A stretch of DNA of 64,000 bases from Mucilaginibacter sp. PAMC 26640 (GTDB lineage: Bacteria; Bacteroidota; Bacteroidia; Sphingobacteriales; Sphingobacteriaceae). Below the pieces are notes generated by a model that saw nothing but the letters and a program-made list of their open reading frames with translations, had not been told where the DNA came from and did no database searches. The translations under genes and the position numbers were made by a program. The stretch covers positions 4,216,001 through 4,280,000 of the forward strand of contig CP014773.1 of assembly GCA_001596135.1 (NCBI GenBank), read 5' to 3'. This document shows, piece by piece, positions 8,379 to 16,944 of the stretch. The first letter of the stretch is position 1; the number at the start of each line of letters is the position of its first letter.

Positions 8379-10982
8379 CTATTTAAAATCCTCATTACCC
8401 AAACTCCCGTTAACGGTAAAGTCGGTTACTTTGAATTCGGTCAACGTTCCGCCTATGTAAGTTTTCTCACTGTAAGGAATTTTGATTCCGGTGGCTATGC
8501 TACGGTAATCGCCATACATAGAAGGCGTGCTGCCCTCCACATCAGTCACTCTTTTTATTTTAAAGCCGGTCTTAGGATCGTAATAATGTTTAACTTTTAC
8601 GCCACCTGGGGTAGTGATGGTTACCAGGTAGGTAAGCATTCCGTTCACAACCTGCATATTCGGATCCAATTCCAGCTTGAAACCGGCTTTGCTGTAGTCC
8701 AGTTCGGGGAAAAGCTTATACCGGTTTAAAACACGTGGCTTCTCCTCGCTTTTTAAAGTCACTTCGGCATTGTATTGCTTCATGCGGATGCTGTCACCAT
8801 TAGCAACAATATTTGAAAGTACAAAGTTGTTGTACGATGGCGCAACAATGTTCTGGTAAAACTTGTCAGGAGATTTATATTTCACAACCAGGTTTACCCC
8901 TACGCCCTGGAAGCTGGCCTCCGATTTAATGGTAAGGTCTTTTATATCTTTCAAGTTTGCCTCGCCTCCTATGGCTTTGATATAAGCATTGATCACCTCC
9001 GTTGCCGTTACACCTTTACCGACCGCTTGCCCGCTGAGCGAATTATTATCCGGGTTAATATCCGGCAAAACATGATCCGGATCCAGCGTTACAAAAGCTA
9101 TTTTAGAGGTAGACTTATAAGGAAATACCCAAATGCTGCCACGCTGCCATATCTCGGCCGGTAATTTTATGGTGCTGGTGTTGCCGTTTTCTTCTTTAAT
9201 TAGCGCGGTAACAGGCAGAGCCATTTCCTGCAGGTTCTCAATGGTGATGAGCGAACCTTTCGCCGGATCGTTATCTGTGTAGTTGATTTCTTTAACTGCC
9301 TGATCAAGTTTCCAGGTGGTCATAAACCATTCGTTCCAAAACCAGCTCAGATCTTCTCCTGCTGCGTTATCCATGCTATGGAAAAAATCCCAGGGCGTTG
9401 GATGTTTAAATGCCCAGCGTTTGATGTAGGTGCGGAAGGCAAAATCAAACCGCTCCTCGCCCAGGATCTGCTCGCGCAATATGGTCAGACCTACAGCGGG
9501 CTTTTCGTAAGCAGCCACCCCCAGAAAATCCGTTTGGATCACATCCGGTGTATTTAATATCGCATCTGCATTCGGACTAAACAAATAGCCGGCGCTGGTT
9601 TGCACATCACCTTTTTCATAATACTCTCCTTTGTTAAACACTTTGGTATCTACCTTATTTATAAAAGTGTTGAAACCCTCATCCATCCATGCATATTTCC
9701 GCTCGTTGGATCCGACGATCATCGGGAACCAGTTGTGACCAAACTCATGATTGGTTACCTCCCATAAGCTGCCGCCCTGGCTCTCATGCCCGCAAAATAC
9801 AATACCCGGGTACTCCATGCCACTCACAGGGCCGCCCACGTTGGTAGCCACGGGATAGGTATACTCAAACCATTTGCCCGAATAAAGTTCTATAGATGCT
9901 TTTACATACTCTGTACTGCGGCCATAAGCACCAACACCACCACTGGCAATTGGGTAAACCGATTGTGCCAAAGCTTTTTTGCCGTTTGCAAGGTTAATAC
10001 GCGCAGCATCCCAAACAAAGGCCTTTGAAGCAGCCCATGCCACATCGCGGGCATTTTTGCAGAAGAAGTGCCAGGTAAGCGTTGGTTTTTTAAGATAAGC
10101 TTTGCCGCCAAGCACATCGGCCGAATCTTTTATCATGATGGTTTTATCACTTACTTTAGCAAGAGCCAATTGTTTCAACTCTTTGGGAGTAAGTACTTCG
10201 GCCGGGTTTAATAACTCGCCAGATCCAACAATTACCAGGCTGGCCGGTGCGGTGATGGTATAGTCGAAATTACCGTATTCGAGGTAAAACTCAGATGCGC
10301 CCAGGTACGGTATAGTATTCCAACCATTTACATCGTCATAAACCTCCATACGCGGATACCATTGGGCAATATCATAGATCCAGCCCTGGGCGGTATTAAG
10401 CCTCCCTGTGCGGTCGGTGCCGTATTCCGGAACGGTATAAGCATAGTCAATTCTGATCTGGATCTTGGCGCCGCCCGCCCTTAAAGTATCTTTAAGTTTA
10501 AGCTGCATGCGGGTATCGTTCACCAGGTAATTAGCTTTTTCGGCTTTTCCGTTTTTAAGAATAGATACCGCCTTAATTTCGTAACCTTTTGTAAAACCAC
10601 TATTGGCGAAACGCCCCCCGCTTACAACGGTGGTTGCCTGGGCACGGGAATCTTCGCGGTAGATATTTTGGTCGGCCTGTAACCACAGGAAGTCCAGCGC
10701 ATCGGGGCTGTTGTTAGTATAAGTAATAGTGACGCTGCCGCTGAGCCGGTGGGCAGCGGTATCCAGCGCCACATCAATTTTATAGTCGGCGCGGTTTTGC
10801 CAGTATTTGCTGCCGGGCGTGCCGGCCGCCGAACGGTATACGTTACCTCTCTCGGGGTAAAAAAAAGGGTTAAACACCTTGTGCTGGTCGTATTTTGATA
10901 CAGGTGGCGCAGAAACCTGCGCTTTTGCAGCAAAGTTGAACAACAACAAAAAAAATAAAAGGGGCTTGATGGAAAATTTCAT
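8379..10982 (-). CDS. M1 family zinc aminopeptidase with C-terminal LolA-like extension
   Basis: The 867-residue exported metallopeptidase has a signal peptide at 1-21. The M1 fold shows the exopeptidase-type motif as GMEYP (388-392, where GAMEN is common). The zinc site is HEFGH (His412, Glu413, His416) with Glu435 in WMDEGFN. After the catalytic part (to about 620) there is a segment from about 650 to 867 (INAYIKAIGGEANLKDI, then KSPDKFYQ) resembling the outer-membrane lipoprotein-sorting (LolA-like) fold found in Bacteroidota. The fusion is unusual. It stands alone between nuoD and a divergent glycosyltransferase gene. Confidence 0.9.
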   Translation of the reverse strand: MKFSIKPLLFFLLLFNFAAKAQVSAPPVSKYDQHKVFNPFFYPERGNVYRSAAGTPGSKYWQNRADYKIDVALDTAAHRLSGSVTITYTNNSPDALDFLWLQADQNIYREDSRAQATTVVSGGRFANSGFTKGYEIKAVSILKNGKAEKANYLVNDTRMQLKLKDTLRAGGAKIQIRIDYAYTVPEYGTDRTGRLNTAQGWIYDIAQWYPRMEVYDDVNGWNTIPYLGASEFYLEYGNFDYTITAPASLVIVGSGELLNPAEVLTPKELKQLALAKVSDKTIMIKDSADVLGGKAYLKKPTLTWHFFCKNARDVAWAASKAFVWDAARINLANGKKALAQSVYPIASGGVGAYGRSTEYVKASIELYSGKWFEYTYPVATNVGGPVSGMEYPGIVFCGHESQGGSLWEVTNHEFGHNWFPMIVGSNERKYAWMDEGFNTFINKVDTKVFNKGEYYEKGDVQTSAGYLFSPNADAILNTPDVIQTDFLGVAAYEKPAVGLTILREQILGEERFDFAFRTYIKRWAFKHPTPWDFFHSMDNAAGEDLSWFWNEWFMTTWKLDQAVKEINYTDNDPAKGSLITIENLQEMALPVTALIKEENGNTSTIKLPAEIWQRGSIWVFPYKSTSKIAFVTLDPDHVLPDINPDNNSLSGQAVGKGVTATEVINAYIKAIGGEANLKDIKDLTIKSEASFQGVGVNLVVKYKSPDKFYQNIVAPSYNNFVLSNIVANGDSIRMKQYNAEVTLKSEEKPRVLNRYKLFPELDYSKAGFKLELDPNMQVVNGMLTYLVTITTPGGVKVKHYYDPKTGFKIKRVTDVEGSTPSMYGDYRSIATGIKIPYSEKTYIGGTLTEFKVTDFTVNGSLGNEDFK

Positions 10983-11343
10983 ATAGTAGCTATTGAATTC
11001 GAGGGCAATATATTAATTTTATGTAAACCGTATTTAGCATGTTTTCATATATAAATAAACGGATTCAAAATACTGCTGCAATTATCCCGTTAGCATACAA
11101 CCGGGCAGCAAAATATTACGTCGCAAGCAATAATTCCTGTAGGCTGTCATTATAAAAAAGCAAACTCATTTAGATGTTACGATAAGTATATGATTAAGGT
11201 TAATATTCAAAAAATGTCACGTTATATCAATCCTGCGGGCGGTTTGTTTCAACACGTTTTAAACATCCCCTATTTTTCATATTTTTGCGGTTGAGTCGTT
11301 GCTGTAATTTAACCACCCGGCCTATGTTTTCTTTTCCTTATAA
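10983..11343. other. Divergent intergenic region between M1 peptidase and GT2 genes
   Basis: This 361-nt AT-rich region has no convincing gene. TATTTTTG at 11280-11287 fits the -7 consensus TAnnTTTG and would start a transcript about 50 nt before the GT2 gene at 11344. No good TTG partner was found. The near-palindrome cccgtt...aaccggg lies at about 11088-11107. Nothing else is recognised. Confidence 0.4.
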
Positions 11344-12294
11344 ATGGATATATCAGTAGTAGTACCACTGTATGACGAAGTAGAATCGTTACCAGAGCTT
11401 ACCTCATGGATAAGCAAGGTAATGAACGATAACCGTTATACTTACGAGATAATTTTAGTTGATGACGGCAGCCGCGACGGATCGTGGGACATGATCATTA
11501 AATTGCAGAACGGCAACCCTTACATCAGGGGTTTCAAATTCAGGCGAAATTACGGCAAATCTGCGGCCTTAAACATAGGTTTTGAAGCTGCGCATGGCGA
11601 TGTTGTCATCACTATGGATGCTGACCTGCAGGACAGCCCGGATGAGATCCCGGGTTTGTACCGCCGCATTACCGAAGATAAATATGATTTGGTTTCCGGT
11701 TGGAAAGCTAAACGATATGACCCGCTGAGTAAAACCATCCCCACCAAACTTTTTAATGCGGCTACCCGCAAAATGAGCGGGATACCCAATCTGCACGATT
11801 TTAATTGCGGCTTGAAGGCCTACAGAAACGCTGTAGTAAAAAATATAGAGGTATATGGTGAGATGCATCGCTACATTCCTGTTTTAGCCAAGTGGGCCGG
11901 CTTTACAAAAATTGGAGAGCAGGTGGTGGAACACCGCGCCCGTAAATACGGTAAAACAAAATTTGGCTGGAGCAGATTCATTAATGGTTTCCTGGATCTG
12001 CTTTCGATATTTTTTGTTGGCAAATTTGGTAAGCGCCCTATGCACTTTTTTGGCATGATGGGTACGCTGAGTTTTTTAACGGGGCTGGGTCTTGCAATAT
12101 GGCTGATAGCCGATAAGCTGATAGACCTCGCACACCATATTAAGGCAAGGCAACCAACAGATAATCCATTATTTTATTTTGCATTAGTGGCTATTTTACT
12201 AGGTTCACAACTCTTTTTAACGGGTTTCGTTGCCGAATTAGTTTCACGCAATGCGCCGGAACGTAACAGGTATCAAATTGAAGATACGGTGTAG
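11344..12294 (+). CDS. GT2 glycosyltransferase, DPM1/GtrB-like, with two membrane helices
   Basis: The 316-residue enzyme has a cytoplasmic GT-A domain (about 1-220) with DDGSRDGS and the DADLQDSP metal/nucleotide site, then GLKAYR. Two predicted membrane helices follow at about 232-256 and 272-300. This is the architecture of polyisoprenyl-phosphate hexose synthases (DPM1/GtrB type), which load a sugar onto undecaprenyl phosphate. Substrate and acceptor cannot be read from sequence. It heads a plus-strand run with a second GT2, a membrane protein, a GH3 enzyme, dxr (isoprenoid precursor synthesis) and rseP. Confidence 0.85.
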   Translation: MDISVVVPLYDEVESLPELTSWISKVMNDNRYTYEIILVDDGSRDGSWDMIIKLQNGNPYIRGFKFRRNYGKSAALNIGFEAAHGDVVITMDADLQDSPDEIPGLYRRITEDKYDLVSGWKAKRYDPLSKTIPTKLFNAATRKMSGIPNLHDFNCGLKAYRNAVVKNIEVYGEMHRYIPVLAKWAGFTKIGEQVVEHRARKYGKTKFGWSRFINGFLDLLSIFFVGKFGKRPMHFFGMMGTLSFLTGLGLAIWLIADKLIDLAHHIKARQPTDNPLFYFALVAILLGSQLFLTGFVAELVSRNAPERNRYQIEDTV

Positions 12295-12306
12295 ATTGAA
12301 GATTTC

Positions 12307-12412
12307 AAATGTGCGGATGTGCAAATGAAACAAGCAATGCTTTCTTCCATAGGTCTTAAAATATTTTCATTATAAAAACCATCTGCACATTTGCATATCG
12401 GCACATCTGTTT
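12307..12412. repeat. Imperfect inverted repeat between two GT2 genes
   Basis: A left copy at 12307-12330 (aaatgtgcggatgtgcaaat...) and a right copy at 12380-12412 share, in opposite orientation, the core ATGTGC-GAT-TGCAAATG. They could fold into a long hairpin in the 127-nt gap. The wording resembles a small repeat found between genes in related genomes, which I recall but cannot verify here. Confidence 0.5.
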
Positions 12413-12421
12413 ATCTGAAAC

Positions 12422-13390
12422 ATGTTTTTCTCCATTATTATACCTTTATATAACCGCCCTCAGGAGATCGATGAACTGCTGGGCAGCCTTGTTCTGCAAA
12501 CTTATAAGCAATTTGAAGTATTAGTAATTGAGGATGGATCGACCGAAAAGGCCGAGGATATTGTAGAAGGCTATGCCGACAGGCTCGACGTAAAGTATTT
12601 TTTTAAAGAAAACGAGGGTCAGGGTTTTACCCGGAACTTTGGTTTTAAACGTGCCAAAGGTGAGTACTTTATCGTATTCGATTCGGATTGTTTGATTCCG
12701 GACGACTACCTGCAGATTGTTAATGATTCACTTAGTGCAAACTGGCTAGATGCTTACGGCGGGCCGGATGGTGCTCACCCCTCATTCACGCCCATTCAAA
12801 AAGCTATCAGCTACAGCATGACTTCCCCTTTCACCACCGGTGGTATCCGTGGTAATAAAAAAGCAATCGGGCAGTTTCACCCCCGAAGCTTTAACATGGG
12901 CATCTCCCGGCAGGTTTGGGAAAAGGCAGGTGGTTTTATCATTACCCGCCTGGGAGAAGATATCGAATACAGTATCCGAATACATGCTAAGGGATATCAA
13001 ATTGGTTTGATAGCCGATGCGATCGTATTCCATAAACGCCGTACAGATTTTGTGAAGTTTTTTAAGCAACTCCATTTTTTTGGACGGGCCAGGATAAATA
13101 TTTACAAATTCTTCCCAAATCAACTAAAGGCTGTACATTTCTTCCCGGCGGCATTCACGCTTGGTTTAGCCTTTACACTTATCGCAAATTTGTTAGGCTG
13201 GCAGATCGCTTTATTGGGAAATTTGGTATTGGCTATTATAATTTTGTTGATATTTTTTCACGCATGGTGGAAAAATAATTCTTTAAAAATTGCATTTTTG
13301 AGCGTAATAGCAGCCTTCACTCAACTGACCGCCTACGGGATAGGATTTATACAGGATTACTGGAAGCGAATAGTGTTAAAAAGATCTTAA
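12422..13390 (+). CDS. GT2 glycosyltransferase with C-terminal membrane segments
   Basis: The 322-residue enzyme has a GT-A domain: IIPLYNRPQEIDELL at the N-terminus, VIEDGSTEKA, VFDSDCLIPDDY as the DxD-like site, and GEDIEYSIRI in the acceptor region. Two or three hydrophobic helices fill about 238-310, so the protein is probably membrane-attached with a cytoplasmic active site. The donor and acceptor are unknown. It follows another GT2 gene, and the next gene begins 9 nt downstream, indicating one operon. Confidence 0.85.
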   Translation: MFFSIIIPLYNRPQEIDELLGSLVLQTYKQFEVLVIEDGSTEKAEDIVEGYADRLDVKYFFKENEGQGFTRNFGFKRAKGEYFIVFDSDCLIPDDYLQIVNDSLSANWLDAYGGPDGAHPSFTPIQKAISYSMTSPFTTGGIRGNKKAIGQFHPRSFNMGISRQVWEKAGGFIITRLGEDIEYSIRIHAKGYQIGLIADAIVFHKRRTDFVKFFKQLHFFGRARINIYKFFPNQLKAVHFFPAAFTLGLAFTLIANLLGWQIALLGNLVLAIIILLIFFHAWWKNNSLKIAFLSVIAAFTQLTAYGIGFIQDYWKRIVLKRS

Positions 13391-13399
13391 GAACGTAGT

Positions 13400-14179
13400 A
13401 TGTACCACCCATTTTCTGTTATCGAAACCATTAAAGCTGCCTGGCATGTCGTAAAAAAAAACTACGTAACACTGATAATTTACTCGATCATTTCACTTGC
13501 GCTTTATAAGATCATTAGTTTTTCAACCTCATTAATTTATTTCACAGACAGCACATATAACAAAATCATAATTGTTCTGATTATGATGATTGTTCAATCT
13601 TATCTCACGCTGAGCTTTTATAAGCTAATTCTTACGTTAATATACAGAGAATATTACGAATTTGAATTTAAAGACATCGTTCCTACAATAAAGATGGTTT
13701 TAAATTTTGTAGTGATTGCGTTATGCTTGGTGGTATTAATAGGTACAGTCATCTTTATTAATTTAAGGCTGCATAATCATGACTCAATAATTTGGGTACT
13801 GGATAAATTGGAGATAATGGCATTAATTTACCTCCTGATCAGATCGATGTTTTGTATATGCTTTATAGTAGATGACGATTCAGGACCATTCGAATCATTA
13901 AAACAAAGCTTTAACGCTACCAAAGGAAATTTTTTTAGATTGATTGGTCTGATTTTAATGGTTTTGCTATTTATCGCTTTACTCCTGTTTGTACTTAACG
14001 AATTCATAACGCTGTTTGTTAGTGAGGATAGCAAAAGCGCTGATTACATTTTTGAAATAGCGGGATTGATATGGTTTGCAATATCTTTCCCAACTGTACA
14101 AGTGATGATTATGACAACATACAAAAAATTGGTTTATAGCCATCTTGATGTTGACGATGACATTGCTGAAACCAATTAA
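13400..14179 (+). CDS. Polytopic membrane protein of unknown function
   Basis: The 259-residue protein is very hydrophobic, with about six predicted transmembrane segments (about 25-45, 54-75, 100-125, 133-155, 178-200, 222-240). It resembles glycerophosphoryl-diester-type or DUF975-like integral proteins in general pattern only, so I do not name a family. It is less GC-rich than its neighbours. It sits 9 nt after a GT2 gene and 2 nt before the GH3-like gene, so it is almost certainly co-transcribed. An envelope role is an inference from context. Confidence 0.75.
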   Translation: MYHPFSVIETIKAAWHVVKKNYVTLIIYSIISLALYKIISFSTSLIYFTDSTYNKIIIVLIMMIVQSYLTLSFYKLILTLIYREYYEFEFKDIVPTIKMVLNFVVIALCLVVLIGTVIFINLRLHNHDSIIWVLDKLEIMALIYLLIRSMFCICFIVDDDSGPFESLKQSFNATKGNFFRLIGLILMVLLFIALLLFVLNEFITLFVSEDSKSADYIFEIAGLIWFAISFPTVQVMIMTTYKKLVYSHLDVDDDIAETN

Positions 14180-14181
14180 TT

Positions 14182-15687
14182 ATGGGTTTTAAAGCAGCAT
14201 TGAGTAAGGTATTCGCTTTTTTTGTAAATCGCGAGCTGGATAATATCCGCCATAATGCTGTAGCCCTTCAGCAAAAAGCCTTTACAGATCTGGTAGATGC
14301 AGCTAAAAATACGGCATTCGGTTTAGACCACAACTTTGCCTCAATAAACACTTACGAAGATTTTAAAAAACAGGTTCCTGTTCGCGACTATGAACAGTTG
14401 CGCCTCTATATAGACCGGGTGGTAAATGGAGAAACCGATGTATTGTGGCCGGGCAAACCAGCCTACCTGGCCAAAACATCGGGCACAACCTCCGGTGTAA
14501 AATATATCCCTATCTCTAAGGAGAGCATGCCACAACATATTAAGGCTGCCCGCAATGCTTTATTGAGCTATATTCATGAAACCGGTAATGCGGACTTTGT
14601 AGATGGTAAAATGATCTTTCTGCAGGGTAGTCCGGTGTTGGTTGAAAAGCATGGGGTAGCTACAGGAAGGCTATCGGGTATAGTAGCACACCATGTTCCC
14701 GGCTATCTGCAAAAAAACAGGTTACCGTCTTATATCACTAATTGCATTGAGGATTGGGAGGATAAAGTAGATGCCATTGTAAACGAAACCCGTAATGAAG
14801 ATATGCGGCTTATTTCAGGTATCCCGCCTTGGTGTCAAATGTATTTCGACCGGCTGTCGGCAGTTTCGGGTGGCAAAAAGATCAAAGAGATCTTTCCTAA
14901 TTTTAAATTATTCGTACACGGCGGCGTTAACTACGAACCTTACCGCGGCCGCATGGAAGAAGTTATAGGAGCTAAGATTGATTCGATAGAAACCTATCCT
15001 GCCTCTGAAGGCTTTATAGCCTTTCAGGATTCTCAAAAAGATAGAGGATTGCTGCTGATGGTGGATGCCGGCATCTTTTACGAGTTTATCCCATCTGAAG
15101 AGTATTTTAATGATCATCCGACCCGTATCAATATTAAAGATATTGAACTGAATAGGAATTACGCGCTCATTATGAACACCAGTGCCGGGTTGTGGGGATA
15201 CAGCCTTGGCGATACCATCAAATTTGTATCTAAAAACCCATATCGGATCACCGTTACCGGTCGCATAAAACATTATATTTCCGCCTTTGGCGAACATGTG
15301 ATAGGAGAAGAAGTAGAACAGGCGTTGATGAATGTAGCCGCCGCAGAGGATGTGGATGTGATAGAGTTTACCGTTGCGCCGCAAGTGGCCCCCCATTCAG
15401 GCGAATTGCCATACCACGAATGGTTTATCGAATTCGGTAAGGCTCCCGTTGATTTGCAAGCTTTTGCTTTAAAAGTTGATAAGGCATTACAGACAAAGAA
15501 TATCTATTATTTCGACCTGATCGAGGGTAATATCTTACAGCCTTTAATCATCCGTAATTTAAAAAAAGATACCTTTATTAATTATATGCGGAGCCAGGGC
15601 AAGCTCGGTGGACAAAACAAGGTACCAAGGCTTTCTAACGATCGTAGGATCGCCGAAGAATTAAAGCCATTCGTTAGTAACAATTAA
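14182..15687 (+). CDS. GH3-family acyl-adenylate (amide-forming) enzyme
   Basis: The 501-residue protein matches the GH3 auxin-responsive family, whose plant members activate a carboxylate with ATP and join it to an amino acid. The ATP-binding motif is AKTSGTTSGVKYIPIS (97-112). Other family segments are FVHGGVNYEPYRG and YPASEGFIAFQ (motif II), then YALIMNTSAGLWGYSLGDTIKF (motif III) and VTGRIKHYISAFGEHV. The bacterial substrate is unknown. It is predicted cytoplasmic. The gene starts 2 nt after the membrane protein gene and lies just before dxr, within a glycosyltransferase operon. Confidence 0.88.
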   Translation: MGFKAALSKVFAFFVNRELDNIRHNAVALQQKAFTDLVDAAKNTAFGLDHNFASINTYEDFKKQVPVRDYEQLRLYIDRVVNGETDVLWPGKPAYLAKTSGTTSGVKYIPISKESMPQHIKAARNALLSYIHETGNADFVDGKMIFLQGSPVLVEKHGVATGRLSGIVAHHVPGYLQKNRLPSYITNCIEDWEDKVDAIVNETRNEDMRLISGIPPWCQMYFDRLSAVSGGKKIKEIFPNFKLFVHGGVNYEPYRGRMEEVIGAKIDSIETYPASEGFIAFQDSQKDRGLLLMVDAGIFYEFIPSEEYFNDHPTRINIKDIELNRNYALIMNTSAGLWGYSLGDTIKFVSKNPYRITVTGRIKHYISAFGEHVIGEEVEQALMNVAAAEDVDVIEFTVAPQVAPHSGELPYHEWFIEFGKAPVDLQAFALKVDKALQTKNIYYFDLIEGNILQPLIIRNLKKDTFINYMRSQGKLGGQNKVPRLSNDRRIAEELKPFVSNN

Positions 15688-15741
15688 CAAACATAAAGCG
15701 TCTTAAACCGTATAAAGTGGTGACGTGTTATTAAAAGAATA

Positions 15742-16929
15742 TTGAGCAAAGATTTAAAAAATATAGCCATTTTAGGCTCTTCAGGCAGCATCGGAACGCA
15801 AACATTAGAAGTAATCGCCGAAAACCCGGCCTTGTTCCGGGCTTTTATGCTTACCGTGAATATTAATGCCGAGTTGTTGATTCAACAGTCGTTGAAATTT
15901 GTGCCTCAATACGCTATAATTTGTGATGAAACCAAATATCAGCAAGTAAGAGATGCCCTTATTCACTTGCCTGTGAAAGTTCTGGCTGGATATGAAGCTA
16001 TAAAAGAAACGGTAACCCATCCAGATATCGACGTTGTAGTGACGGCCATGGTTGGTTTCGCAGGTTTGGAGCCAACCATAAATGCTATCAAGGCAGGTAA
16101 AGATATCGCATTAGCAAATAAGGAAACGCTGGTGGTTGCCGGGGAGCTTATCACAGCCCTTGCCAAAGAGAATAGTGTAAATATATTGCCGGTTGACAGT
16201 GAGCATTCAGCAATATTTCAGTGCCTGGTTGGCGAAGAAAATAATAAGATAGAAAAGATCATCCTGACTGCATCCGGTGGTCCCTTCCGTGGTAAAACAA
16301 CCGATTTTTTGGCTGGCGTTACCCGCGAACACGCTTTAAAGCATCCTAACTGGGTGATGGGTGCTAAAATAACAATCGACTCTGCCTCATTAATGAACAA
16401 GGGTTTAGAAGTTATCGAAGCTAAATGGCTTTTTGATTTAGAGGCAGAACAGATTGACGTGATTGTTCATCCGCAATCCGTAATTCATTCGATGGTTCAG
16501 TTTGAGGACGGATCTATCAAATCACAAATGGGCTTGCCCGATATGAAACTTCCGATACAGTACGCGCTCTCCTACCCTGGCCGACTAAAAAACAGTTTTA
16601 ACCGGTTCAATTTCGTTAATTATCCCAACCTTACTTTCGAGAAACCGGATCTGGAAACTTTCAGGAATCTCGGGCTGGCTTTTGAAGCCCTAAACCGCGG
16701 GGGCAACATGCCCTGCATCATCAATGCAGCTAATGAAATTGCTGTTGCAGCTTTCCTTAACCACGAGACTAGCTTCCTGGCGATGAGTGATATCATCGAA
16801 ACGTGTATGGAGAAAATCAGCTACATAAAGCAGCCCTCGCTTTCTGACTATTTGAATACTGATAAAGAAACACGCATATTTGCGCAAAATTTAATTAAGC
16901 AAATGCCGTTAAAGGCATTACAATCTTAA
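15742..16929 (+). CDS. dxr: 1-deoxy-D-xylulose-5-phosphate reductoisomerase
   Basis: DXR converts DXP to MEP with NADPH, the committed step of the non-mevalonate isoprenoid pathway. The start is TTG at 15742 (read as Met), since no ATG or GTG is suitably placed; the product is 395 residues, normal for the family. Signatures are the NADPH-binding ILGSSGSIGTQTLEVI (10-25), NKETLVVAGEL, the metal-site region PVDSEHSAIFQCL, and SLMNKGLEVIEAKWLF. It is followed 15 nt later by rseP. This dxr-rseP pairing is common in bacteria. Confidence 0.95.
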   Translation: MSKDLKNIAILGSSGSIGTQTLEVIAENPALFRAFMLTVNINAELLIQQSLKFVPQYAIICDETKYQQVRDALIHLPVKVLAGYEAIKETVTHPDIDVVVTAMVGFAGLEPTINAIKAGKDIALANKETLVVAGELITALAKENSVNILPVDSEHSAIFQCLVGEENNKIEKIILTASGGPFRGKTTDFLAGVTREHALKHPNWVMGAKITIDSASLMNKGLEVIEAKWLFDLEAEQIDVIVHPQSVIHSMVQFEDGSIKSQMGLPDMKLPIQYALSYPGRLKNSFNRFNFVNYPNLTFEKPDLETFRNLGLAFEALNRGGNMPCIINAANEIAVAAFLNHETSFLAMSDIIETCMEKISYIKQPSLSDYLNTDKETRIFAQNLIKQMPLKALQS

Positions 16930-16944
16930 AGAGAAATATAACGA

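Noticed and set aside
14908..15396. 162-residue minus-strand open frame
   Set aside because: It is antisense to the GH3-like gene and shows no recognisable motif.
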